Origin: Pseudonocardia sp. SCN 73-27 | GTDB taxonomy: Bacteria > Actinomycetota > Actinomycetes > Mycobacteriales > Pseudonocardiaceae | DNA: 64,000 nt | Direction of reading: 5' to 3' | NCBI GenBank assembly: GCA_001725415.1 | Contig: MEGH01000005.1 | Location: forward strand, 236,664-300,663 | In this document: piece by piece, positions 7,786-14,962 of the stretch | Position numbering within the stretch: position 1 is the first letter of the stretch | Layout: the number at the start of each line of letters is the position of its first letter | Notes under the pieces: generated by a model | Database searches by the model: none | What the model was told of the DNA's origin: nothing | Seen by the model: the letters and a program-made list of their open reading frames with translations, nothing else | Made by a program: the position numbers and the translations under genes

Positions 7786-8266
7786 CGGCTCCTCCCGTGG
7801 TTGATGCATCCCCTGCCAGCTCGGCCGTCGCCTCCTGCTGGAGCGCGGCGGCCTCGGTCATGAACCGGTCGATGACGGCGAGCTCGGCCGTGTCGTAGTG
7901 CGCGCACAGCTCGCGCAGGCCGGTGACGAAGCGGGTGAAGAGAACGGTGTTGCGCGCCACCAGATCCGGCTCGATCTCGACGAGGAACCGGCGGCCGTCG
8001 CTGGGGTGGGGGGTGCGGCGCGCGACGCCCTTGCGGGTCAACCGGTCGAGGAGCCCGGTGACCGACGCGGGCGCGAGGCCGGACTCGGCGGCCAGCTCGC
8101 CGGGGGTGATGGGGCCGAGGCGCTGGATCACCTCGAGGGCCTTGCTCTCGGTCGCGGTCAGCCCGGAGTGCTCGGCGACAGCGGTGTGGAACATGACGGC
8201 TGCCGTCGACAGCAGGCGGCCGGCCTCCAGGACCTTCTCGACGGCCCGTTCGTGCTCGCTTGACAC
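7763..8266 (-). CDS. MarR-family regulator
   Basis: A 167-residue winged-helix regulator. ALEVIQRLGPITPGELAAESGLAPASVTGLLDRL is split over the recognition helix and the preceding helices, and SDGRRFLVEIEPD is the wing; flanking helices supply dimerisation. It is divergent from an FAD monooxygenase across a perfect 36-bp palindrome, which makes it the likely repressor of that enzyme and of itself, released by the enzyme's substrate or a related aromatic ligand (inference from the usual MarR arrangement). GTG at 8266 has no clear ribosome site. Confidence 0.85.
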   Translation of the reverse strand: MSSEHERAVEKVLEAGRLLSTAAVMFHTAVAEHSGLTATESKALEVIQRLGPITPGELAAESGLAPASVTGLLDRLTRKGVARRTPHPSDGRRFLVEIEPDLVARNTVLFTRFVTGLRELCAHYDTAELAVIDRFMTEAAALQQEATAELAGDASTTGGADDRRNGR

Positions 8267-8280
8267 CGCGGCAGTGTATC

Positions 8281-8316
8281 CGCAACTATTTCGTTCGGCC
8301 GAACGAAATAGTTGCG
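8281..8316. promoter_or_regulatory. Perfect 36-bp palindromic operator between marR and the monooxygenase
   Basis: Both arms (8281-8298, 8299-8316) match without error; the inner part is TTTCGTTCGGCCGAACGAAA. It overlaps the intergenic region from 14 bases upstream of the MarR start to within a few bases of the monooxygenase ribosome site, so a bound dimer would block both genes. Confidence 0.85.
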
Positions 8317-8326
8317 AGGAGGCACC

Positions 8327-9535
8327 GTGCACGCACTCGTCATCGGCGGCGGCATCGCCGGCACCACCACCGCCATCGCGCTGGCCAAGGCGGGCATCGA
8401 CGCGACCGTCCACGAGGCCTACGACCGCGACTCCGAAGGCGTCGGCGGCTGGCTCACGTTGGCCTCCAACGGCATCGACGCCCTCGCCACCCTCGGTCTC
8501 GGCACCGAGGTCACCGCGCACGGCTTCCCGACGCGCACCATGCGCCTGTCCAACCACACCGGCCGCGTCCTCGCCGAGTTCCCGATGGCCCCCGAGCGGC
8601 CCGACGGGCTGGAGGTCCACACCGTCCGCCGCTCCGACCTCTACCGCGTCCTGCGCGACGCCGCGACCGCCCGCGGCATACCCGTGACATACGGAAGACG
8701 CCTGGTCGACGCCACACCGAGACCCGGCGGCGGGGTGGTCGCCCGCTTCGCCGACGGCGAGCTCGTCGAGGCCGACCTGCTCGTCGGCGCCGACGGGCTG
8801 CGCTCGGCCGTCCGCACGATCATCGACCCGGGCGCGCCCGCTGCCCGCTACGCGGGACTGCTCAACACCGGGGGCTACGCGACGGGCGTGACCCTGCCCC
8901 CGCGCTTCCGTGCCGACCCCGGCGTCATCGAGTTCTGCTTCGGCCGCAACTGTTTCCTCGGCTACTCGGTCGCCCCCGACGGCAGCGTCTGGTGGTTCGC
9001 CAACCCCGCCAGCCGTCAGGAGATGGGCCGCGCCGAGCTCGCCGCCATCAGCGAGGACGAGTGGCGCCGCCGGCTGCACGCACTCTTCGCCGACGACGAC
9101 CTGCCCGCCGCCCTGCTCATCGACGGCAGCGACCACATCTTCGCCGGCTGGAACACCTACGACTTCCCCACCGTCCCCACCTGGCACCGCGACGACATGA
9201 TCATCGTCGGCGACGCCGCCCACGCCACCTCGCCCGCATCCGGGCAGGGCGCGTCGATGGCGATCGAGGACGCCGTCACGTTGGCCCGTTGCCTGCGCGA
9301 CGACGGCTCCGTCGCGGCGGCGTTCGCCGACCACGAGTCGTTGCGGCGCGAGCGGGTCGAGAAGGTCGTCAGGCAGGGCAAGCGCAACGGCACCGGCAAG
9401 ACCGCCGGCCCGGTCGCCCGCGTCATCCGCGACAAGGTGATCATGCCGATGGTCGCCTCCCGCGCCGCGAAGACCGGCGCGAGCCCGAGCGAGTGGCTGT
9501 TCGGCCACCACATCGAATGGGACGCGCCTGTCTGA
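8327..9535 (+). CDS. FAD-dependent monooxygenase (UbiH/PHBH type)
   Basis: A 402-residue single-component flavoprotein hydroxylase. It opens with the Rossmann FAD motif GGGIAGTTTAIALAKAG, has the central LLVGADGLRSAVR (DG motif) near residue 160 and ends the FAD site with GDAAHATSPASGQGASMAIEDA near residues 294-313. The class uses NAD(P)H and O2 to hydroxylate or epoxidise small molecules, often aromatics or antibiotics. GTG at 8327 follows GAGGAGG within the operator's right edge. Divergence from a MarR gene suggests induction by its own substrate. Confidence 0.85.
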   Translation: MHALVIGGGIAGTTTAIALAKAGIDATVHEAYDRDSEGVGGWLTLASNGIDALATLGLGTEVTAHGFPTRTMRLSNHTGRVLAEFPMAPERPDGLEVHTVRRSDLYRVLRDAATARGIPVTYGRRLVDATPRPGGGVVARFADGELVEADLLVGADGLRSAVRTIIDPGAPAARYAGLLNTGGYATGVTLPPRFRADPGVIEFCFGRNCFLGYSVAPDGSVWWFANPASRQEMGRAELAAISEDEWRRRLHALFADDDLPAALLIDGSDHIFAGWNTYDFPTVPTWHRDDMIIVGDAAHATSPASGQGASMAIEDAVTLARCLRDDGSVAAAFADHESLRRERVEKVVRQGKRNGTGKTAGPVARVIRDKVIMPMVASRAAKTGASPSEWLFGHHIEWDAPV

Positions 9536-9576
9536 CCCCGCTTGCGCCCCCGCGGTCCGGCCGGGATCGTGAAGGC

Positions 9577-9894
9577 GTGGGCATCCTGTTCGCGCTGACG
9601 ATCCCCGGTGTCGTCTGCCTGCTGGTGGCGCTCGTCGCCCTGGAGCGGTTCGGGCTCTGGGCGCGCCGAAGCAGCCTGTTGCCCTGGCGGCGCGACGCCG
9701 GCCCGGCCCCGACACAGTCACTTCCGCTGTCGGGCACCGGGTTCCAGGAGATCGACGCCTTTTTCACCGGCGCCAAGCGCGCCGAGCTCGACGAGAAGCA
9801 CTCCCGAACGATGATGCGTGACGACTCCTCCGACGGCACCCCGCCCGGAGCGCACGTGGACCTCGATGCGGGAGTGGTGACCGTCCACCGGTAG
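9577..9894 (+). CDS. DUF6191-like single-span membrane protein
   Basis: A 105-residue protein with one N-terminal membrane helix (LTIPGVVCLLVALVAL), a basic loop (RRSSLLPWRRDA) and a soluble tail whose family-like parts are GTGFQEIDAFFTGAKRAELDE and the VDLDAGVVTV end. This layout matches the small actinobacterial DUF6191 family of unknown function. The GTG start was chosen because the hydrophobic helix begins there. It follows the monooxygenase on the same strand by about 40 bases and may be read through from it. Confidence 0.7.
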   Translation: MGILFALTIPGVVCLLVALVALERFGLWARRSSLLPWRRDAGPAPTQSLPLSGTGFQEIDAFFTGAKRAELDEKHSRTMMRDDSSDGTPPGAHVDLDAGVVTVHR

Positions 9895-9900
9895 CGACGA

Positions 9901-10623
9901 TCACCAGGGGACGACCCCCGAGTCGGAGAAGATGCCGCCGGTCGGGCCGTCGGCGGGCAACGTCGCGAGCCTGATCGCGATCGTCGCGCCCTGCTCCGGC
10001 GTACGGGTGCCGCGGTGGCCGTTCAGGTCCGTCGCGACGTAGCCGGGGCAGCCGGCGTTGACCAGGATCCCGGTGTCGCGCAGCTCCTTCGCGTACTGCA
10101 CGGTCAGGGCGGTGAGGAAGCTCTTCGACGGCGAGTAGGCGCCCGAGATCGGACCCGTGTCGCCGCCGCCCGACTGCAGCGTCAGCGACCCCACCGAGCT
10201 CGACATGTTCACGATCCGCGGCGCGGCCGAGCGCCGCAGCATCGGCAGCATCGCGTTGGTGACGCGCAGGACCCCGATGACGTTGGTGTCGACGACCGCG
10301 CGCACCACCTCCGGATCGACCAGCGACGGCTCCTGCGGCGCCCCGCCGGTGATGGCGGCGTTGTTGACCAGCACGTCGAGGCCGCCCTCCTGGTCATGCA
10401 CGAGCCGGGCCGCGGCGGTGACGCTCGCGTCGTCGGTGACGTCGAGCGGCACCCCGAACACGTCGGCGCCCGCCGCCCGCAGCTTCTCGACAGCCGTCTC
10501 CCGCCGCGCGTCGTCGCGGGCTCCGACGCCGACCCGCCAGCCCAGCGCACCCAGGCCCGCCGCGATCTCGAAACCGATCCCCTTGTTCGCGCCGGTGACC
10601 AGCGCAACCGTCCGTTCGCTCAT
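9901..10623 (-). CDS. Short-chain dehydrogenase/reductase
   Basis: A 240-residue classical SDR with TGANKGIGFEIA at the N-terminus, NNAA near residue 90, the catalytic Ser in NMSSSVG and Tyr/Lys in YSPSK. A basic residue (ARDDARR) after the second strand suggests NADP(H). The sequence resembles carbonyl-reductase-like SDRs. It is transcribed divergently from a LysR regulator with a palindromic LysR box between them, so it is the probable regulated target. The substrate is unknown. Confidence 0.85.
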   Translation of the reverse strand: MSERTVALVTGANKGIGFEIAAGLGALGWRVGVGARDDARRETAVEKLRAAGADVFGVPLDVTDDASVTAAARLVHDQEGGLDVLVNNAAITGGAPQEPSLVDPEVVRAVVDTNVIGVLRVTNAMLPMLRRSAAPRIVNMSSSVGSLTLQSGGGDTGPISGAYSPSKSFLTALTVQYAKELRDTGILVNAGCPGYVATDLNGHRGTRTPEQGATIAIRLATLPADGPTGGIFSDSGVVPW

Positions 10624-10680
10624 GCCGTCGATCGTGCAACTGGACCGCTGGATGCGGCCAACACCGATCCGATCGTCGTC

Positions 10681-10697
10681 GATACCCACCCGGTATC
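10681..10697. promoter_or_regulatory. LysR-type box between SDR and LysR genes
   Basis: GATACC-N5-GGTATC is a perfect interrupted palindrome containing a T-N11-A core (T at 10683, A at 10695). It lies 21 bases upstream of the LysR ATG in the 95-base divergent region, the standard place for a LysR recognition site. Confidence 0.65.
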
Positions 10698-10718
10698 GCA
10701 GCTGGGTACCGTAGACGC

Positions 10719-11564
10719 ATGGAGACGCGCGAGCTGCGGTACTTCGTCGCCGTCGCGGAGGAGCTGCATTTCGGCCGCGCCGCCCGGCGCCTCGGCATCG
10801 CGCAGCCGCCGCTGTCACGTGCGGTGCAGCAGCTCGAACGCCGGCTCGGGGTGACGCTGCTGGAGCGCACCAGCCGCGGCGTCGCGTTGACCGACGCCGG
10901 TTCGGTGCTGCTGCAGGAGGGTCGCGCCGCCCTCGACGCCGTGGAGGCCGCCGAACGCCGGACCCGGCGCGCCGCCGCACCGGCCGGCTCCCCCGGGCTC
11001 GTGCTCGTCACCAAGGCGGGCGCGTCGACCGAGCTGCTGGCCAAGCTGCTCGACGCCTACGCCGCCGAACCCGGTGCCGTCGACGTCGACGTCGTCCTGT
11101 GCGGGATCGGCGAGCAGGAGCGCTACCTGCGCGACGGCCGCGCCGACGTCGCGTTCCTGCACCGCCCCTTCGACTCGACGATCGGGCTCGACACCGAGGA
11201 ACTGCTCACCGAGGGCCAGGTCGTGCTCCTGCCGGCCGGGCACCCGATGACCGCTCGGCCGCACCTGTGCGTCGACGACGTCGCCGCGATCCCCGGCCTC
11301 CCGATGCCGCGCTGGCCCCGCGACGACGGCAGCTACCCGGACGGTCCGGGCCCCGAGGTCCACGACAACACCCAGCTGCTGCAGCTCGTCGCACTCGGGC
11401 GGACGACGGCGATCCTGCCCGAGTCGGTGCGCACCCACCTGCACGACGACATCGTCACCGTCCCGGTGCTCGACGCGCCGTCCGTGACGACGGTGATCGC
11501 CTGGCCCCCGCACAGCAGGTCACTGCCGCTGGCGCAGCTGATCCGGACGGCGACCCGCCTCTGA
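10719..11564 (+). CDS. LysR-family transcription regulator
   Basis: A 281-residue LysR protein. The N-terminal winged helix is unmistakable: LRYFVAVAEELHFGRAARRL, then AQPPLSRAVQQLERRLGVTL. The rest is a periplasmic-binding-like effector domain (about residues 90-280). It probably controls the divergent SDR through the box at 10681-10697; in this family the effector is often the substrate or product of the target enzyme. It ends 98 bases before a convergent VOC gene, with a palindromic repeat of family B in the gap. Confidence 0.88.
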   Translation: METRELRYFVAVAEELHFGRAARRLGIAQPPLSRAVQQLERRLGVTLLERTSRGVALTDAGSVLLQEGRAALDAVEAAERRTRRAAAPAGSPGLVLVTKAGASTELLAKLLDAYAAEPGAVDVDVVLCGIGEQERYLRDGRADVAFLHRPFDSTIGLDTEELLTEGQVVLLPAGHPMTARPHLCVDDVAAIPGLPMPRWPRDDGSYPDGPGPEVHDNTQLLQLVALGRTTAILPESVRTHLHDDIVTVPVLDAPSVTTVIAWPPHSRSLPLAQLIRTATRL

Positions 11565-11573
11565 GGAACACCG

Positions 11574-11636
11574 CCGAGTCCGACCTGGGGGACTGGTTCG
11601 ATCATGGCCCGGACCCGCGTGGTGTCGAGCTCGGTG
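11574..11636. repeat. Palindromic repeat family B, copy 1 (degenerate)
   Basis: Arms beginning CCGAGTCCGAC and ending GTCGAGCTCGG surround a core GGACTGGTTCGATCATGGCC. The same core and outer ends recur at 32711-32769. It lies between convergent genes. Confidence 0.7.
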
Positions 11637-11662
11637 CGGGGCCATGGCCTGCGCCGCCGGCG

Positions 11663-12055
11663 CTATTTCATCGTCGCCAGCTGGATGAGGTTGCCGCACG
11701 TGTCGTCGAGCACCGCGGTCACGACGGGTCCGAGGTCCGTGGGCTCCTGGGTGAACGCCACGCCCAGGCCGGTCAGCCGCTCGTGCTCGGCGTACACGTC
11801 GTCCACCGCGAACTGCGTGAACGGGATGCCGTCGGCGACCAGGGCATCCTTGAGCTGCCTGGACGCCGGGTGCCCGTCGGGCTCCAGCAGCAGCTCGACA
11901 CCGTCGGGCACCGCGGGCGAGACGACGGTCAGCCACCGCGCATCGCCGCCCATCGGGATGTCGGTCTTCTTCACGAAGCCGAGCTTGTCGGTGTAGAAGT
12001 CCAGCGCCTTGGCCTGGTCGTCGACCCACACACTGGCCACGTTGATCTTGATCAC
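11663..12055 (-). CDS. VOC-superfamily (glyoxalase-like) protein
   Basis: A 130-residue protein with two beta-alpha-beta-beta-beta modules of the vicinal-oxygen-chelate fold: VWVDDQAKALDFYTDKLGF at the N-terminus, then VYAEHERLTGLGVAF and AVLDDTCGNLIQL near the end. These are the typical fold landmarks. Members may be lyases, dioxygenases or drug-binding proteins, and the substrate is not visible. GTG at 12055 overlaps the stop of the upstream ArsR gene by four bases (GTGA), so the two are translationally coupled. Confidence 0.82.
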   Translation of the reverse strand: MIKINVASVWVDDQAKALDFYTDKLGFVKKTDIPMGGDARWLTVVSPAVPDGVELLLEPDGHPASRQLKDALVADGIPFTQFAVDDVYAEHERLTGLGVAFTQEPTDLGPVVTAVLDDTCGNLIQLATMK

Positions 12056-12342
12056 GAGTCGGCTTCCTCCGCGTCGATGGGCCACCTCTCGACGATCGCC
12101 CGCAGCGGGCTCGTGTCGACGTGGTGGAACTTGTAGCGACCCTCGCGCCGGGTGTGCACCAGGCCGGCCTCCTCCAGCACCGCGAGGTGCTGCGAGATGG
12201 CCTGGCGTGACGACGTCAGCCCGTGCTTCATGGTCAGCCGGCCGCAGATCTCGAACAGCGTCTGCCCGTCCCGTTCGACCAGCTCGTCGAGGATCGTCCT
12301 GCGTGTCGCGTCGCCGAGAGCCTTGAACAGGTCGGCGTCCAC
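12052..12342 (-). CDS. ArsR-family regulator
   Basis: A 96-residue winged-helix protein: ALGDATRRTILDEL, SSRQAISQHLAVLEEAGLV and RREGRYKFHHV are the ArsR DNA-binding elements. No Cys-rich metal site is visible, so it belongs to the non-metal group often paired with VOC or SRPBCC genes. Here it is followed by and coupled to a VOC gene. GTG at 12342 was preferred over an in-frame TTG at 12360 because a consensus promoter puts the transcription start at the GTG. It probably controls its own operon. Confidence 0.82.
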   Translation of the reverse strand: MDADLFKALGDATRRTILDELVERDGQTLFEICGRLTMKHGLTSSRQAISQHLAVLEEAGLVHTRREGRYKFHHVDTSPLRAIVERWPIDAEEADS

Positions 12343-12349
12343 GGGAGGA

Positions 12350-12379
12350 TTTATACGCAAGCGGCGACTTGCCTGTCAA
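12350..12379 (-). promoter_or_regulatory. Consensus promoter of the arsR-VOC operon (leaderless)
   Basis: On the minus strand TTGACA (12379-12374) and TATAAA (12355-12350) are 18 bases apart. The GTG of the ArsR gene begins only 7 bases after the -10, which predicts a transcript starting at the start codon. Confidence 0.7.
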
Positions 12380-12382
12380 GCG

Positions 12383-12420
12383 ACGACGCCCGGCCCGCGC
12401 GCTGCGGGACCGGGCGTCGT
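12383..12420. terminator. Terminator downstream of the isochorismatase-like gene
   Basis: Perfect 11-bp arms (12383-12393 and 12410-12420) rich in GC, placed just past the stop of the minus-strand hydrolase gene and just before the arsR promoter. Confidence 0.65.
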
Positions 12421-12434
12421 GGCCATGCGGACGG

Positions 12435-13088
12435 TCAGGCCGGCACGGGCGCCACCTCACGCGTGAGCCGCTGCATCAGGTCGTCCGCGGTCACGACCTC
12501 CTCCACGTACCCCTGCTTCAGCGTCTCGACCGTCACCTTGTGCATGGTCGCCGCAGGCGTCCCGTCGATGCCGTCGAAGGTGCAGTTCAGGTCGTCGACG
12601 AACAGCACCCGGTAGTCGCGGTTCATCGCATCGACGGTCGTGCACATGCAGCAGAAGTTCGTCGCCATACCGGTCACGATGATCGTGTTGCGGCCCAGGA
12701 ACGGAGGGTTGCGCAGGTAGGTGTCCAGCCGAGTGCCGTAGAACGGGCTGTACTTGCTCTTCGCGATGTAGATCTCGCCGTCGCCGTACTCCGGCGGCCG
12801 CAGGCGGTCGACGACGTCGACCGTCGGGCTCCCGACCTGACACGAGACCCGGTCGCGGATCTGCCACCAGTGTCGCTCGTAGAGCGAGTTGTTCATTCCC
12901 TGAGACGCCGAATGGACGATCGGGACGCCGTTCGCCCGGCCGAACGCGAGCAGGTCGTCGAGCTTGTCGTACATGTCGCGGCCCTCGTCGATCGCGAACT
13001 CCTCCCCCGGATCGAGAAAGTCCTTGATCATGTCGACCACGAAGATGATGCTGTCGTCGACCAGGTCCCGACCCCGTCGCTCGTCCAT
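12435..13088 (-). CDS. Isochorismatase-like cysteine hydrolase
   Basis: A 217-residue member of the cysteine hydrolase superfamily (isochorismatase, nicotinamidase, N-carbamoyl hydrolases). The triad is recognisable: Asp in VVDMIKDF near residue 19, Lys in AKSKYSPFYGT in the middle, and the nucleophilic Cys in GMATNFCCMCTTVDAM. The doubled Cys and extra CMC after the usual GxxTxxCV are unlike textbook members. Substrate unknown. ATG at 13088 follows GGAGACGGGA. It is divergent from a LuxR-type gene, which may regulate it. Confidence 0.82.
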   Translation of the reverse strand: MDERRGRDLVDDSIIFVVDMIKDFLDPGEEFAIDEGRDMYDKLDDLLAFGRANGVPIVHSASQGMNNSLYERHWWQIRDRVSCQVGSPTVDVVDRLRPPEYGDGEIYIAKSKYSPFYGTRLDTYLRNPPFLGRNTIIVTGMATNFCCMCTTVDAMNRDYRVLFVDDLNCTFDGIDGTPAATMHKVTVETLKQGYVEEVVTADDLMQRLTREVAPVPA

Positions 13089-13286
13089 TCCCGTCTCCTG
13101 TCCCGCCCGACACCGGGCGATCGCCTGATCCACGCACCGGACAGCTCCGCCGATGAGCGCGGTCGGAACGCTAGGTCGGGCACCGCGCGGACGACCATCG
13201 GTCAGCTGACCGACTTTGCCGCTCAGCGGGGTCCCGCGGCCACCGGGCCCGGGTAGGGTCCGGTCAGACCCACGGCGGGAGGTCCC

Positions 13287-13988
13287 ATGGACGATCCCTC
13301 GGCACGCACACCGCGGTCCCCCTGCGATCGCATGGAGTCGTTCCTCGACGAGCTGAGCAGGCACGTCCCCTACGCGGCCGCGCTCGTGACCGCGCACGAC
13401 CCGAAGCGCAAGCAGCACGTCACCGTCGCCAACCACGGCTACCCCGCGGACGTCGTCGGCTACGTCCTCGACCACTACATCCCGGCCGACCCGAGCTTCC
13501 GGCTCGCCGCCTCCCACCCCGACGACGTCCTGCACTGGGACACGCTCCCCGAGTTCCGCCGCAGCCCGATCGCGACCGACGTCCTCGTCCCCTCCGGCTT
13601 CCACCAGGGCTCGTCGATGGTGCTCGACGACCGCGCCGGCCGCACCATCGGGACGCTGCACGTCAGCCTCGACGAGTCGCTGGTCACCCCCACCACGCTC
13701 GGCGTCCTCGCCCGCGCCCGCCGCGGCGCGGTCCCGCTCGTCGCCGCCCAGCGCATGCGGCTGGCCACGACGCTCTCCGCCCGCGAGCTCGAGGTGCTCC
13801 GCCACATGGGCGCAGGGCTCAACAACGCCGAGATCGCCGCGGAGCTGTGGGTCTCGCGCCGGACCGTCGCGACCCACGTCGAGCACATCCTGCGCAAGCT
13901 GGGCGCGGGCAACCGCGTCCAGGCCGTCGTGCGGGCCATCGCGATCGGCCTGGTGTCGCCCTACGCCGAGTTCGAGACGAACTTCTGA
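13287..13988 (+). CDS. LuxR-type regulator with N-terminal sensory domain
   Basis: A 233-residue regulator. The C-terminal GerE-type helix-turn-helix is clear (LSARELEVLRHMGAGLNNAEIA, then VSRRTVATHVEHILRKLG). The N-terminal ~150 residues have a GAF-like or autoinducer-domain-like composition without an obvious receiver Asp, so it is not a response regulator of the usual kind. GGGAGG precedes the ATG. The divergent hydrolase gene, 198 bases away, is the most obvious candidate target. The ligand is unknown. Confidence 0.8.
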   Translation: MDDPSARTPRSPCDRMESFLDELSRHVPYAAALVTAHDPKRKQHVTVANHGYPADVVGYVLDHYIPADPSFRLAASHPDDVLHWDTLPEFRRSPIATDVLVPSGFHQGSSMVLDDRAGRTIGTLHVSLDESLVTPTTLGVLARARRGAVPLVAAQRMRLATTLSARELEVLRHMGAGLNNAEIAAELWVSRRTVATHVEHILRKLGAGNRVQAVVRAIAIGLVSPYAEFETNF

Positions 13989-14043
13989 CGCCTGGGACCC
14001 TCTCGGCCCTGCCGCACCAGCGCAACCGGGCTTATCGTGCGGT

Positions 14044-14712
14044 GTGCTCGTCCAGCCGATGGCGTCGCTGACCGACCTCGCGCTGGGGTTGGTCACGCTC
14101 GTCCTGGTGCCGCGGCTGCCCCGGGACGTCGTCGGGGCGCGGTACTGGCGCGCCGCGTTCATCTGGGCGGCGGTGACCGCGATCGCGGGCGCGGTCTACC
14201 ACGGGTTCCTCGTCGACCTCCCCCGGATCGGCACGATCACGTGGGCCGTCATGAGCACCATGGTCGTCGTCGTCATGTCGTTCATGCTGGCGGCGACCGT
14301 GGTGCAGGTCCTCGGCCCGAGCCGCGCCGCCTGGTTCTGGCCGCTGCGCCTGCTGGGCGTCGGGGCCTACCTGGTCATCGCCGCCACCGGCAGTCCCAGC
14401 ATCACGGCGATCATGCTGTGCGAGAGCATCACGATGGCCTGCATCATCGGTCTCTGGGTGTGGGCGTGGCGACGCCGGCACCCGGCAGCCCTGGCGATGC
14501 TGGTCGCAATCGGCGCGAGCATCGCGGCCGCGATGTTCCGGCTGGTGCCGGGTGCGGCGGCGCTGCTGTGGACGGACCCCGACTCCGCCTACCACCTGGG
14601 ACAGATCGTCGGGATCGTGCTGCTGTCCCGGGCCGTCGCGGGTAGCGGGTCCGTCGCTGCATCCGGCCCCGGGCCCCACGCCGATGCACCCTCGCGGCGG
14701 TTCCGCCGATGA
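14044..14712 (+). CDS. Integral membrane protein of unknown function (DUF6962-like)
   Basis: A 222-residue protein with about seven hydrophobic segments starting at residue ~8 (LTDLALGLVTLVLVPRL). A conserved-looking YHGF sits in the first loop after the second span and HLGQIVGIVLL near the end, the arrangement seen in DUF6962-type membrane proteins. No catalytic motif is seen. The tail is hydrophilic Ser/Pro/Arg-rich. GTG at 14044 lacks a strong ribosome site, so the start is uncertain. It is followed by a 250-base gap before a transporter gene. Confidence 0.65.
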   Translation: MLVQPMASLTDLALGLVTLVLVPRLPRDVVGARYWRAAFIWAAVTAIAGAVYHGFLVDLPRIGTITWAVMSTMVVVVMSFMLAATVVQVLGPSRAAWFWPLRLLGVGAYLVIAATGSPSITAIMLCESITMACIIGLWVWAWRRRHPAALAMLVAIGASIAAAMFRLVPGAAALLWTDPDSAYHLGQIVGIVLLSRAVAGSGSVAASGPGPHADAPSRRFRR

Positions 14713-14752
14713 GTCTCGCCGCGCGGCGGATGGGGCAGAAGGTGCGCGACGC

Positions 14753-14945
14753 GGTTCACCCTGACCAGGCGATGCTGCCGGTTGCGCCCTCCATTAACTT
14801 CTGCGGCTTCCCCGGCTCGCCTTCGAGGAGGCCGTGGAGGGCACATCGTGTCTTCTCGATGTCGAGGAGGGCGATGACAGCTTCCTGACCGCCACACTGC
14901 TCGAAGTTACGGACGAAACGCGGGAGATGTCTGTCGGGCCGGAGC
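14753..14945 (-). pseudogene. Coding-like remnant, family not recognised
   Basis: On the minus strand an open stretch ending at a TGA near 14756 reads naturally as protein (IALLDIEKTRC, then HGLLEGEPGKPQKLMEGATG). Its base composition is less GC-rich than that of the neighbours. There is no credible start and the frame upstream degenerates inside the divergent transporter's 5' region. It may be the 3' end of a gene cut off by rearrangement. I do not recognise the family. Confidence 0.3.
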
Positions 14946-14962
14946 GCAGAAGGGACCTGACG

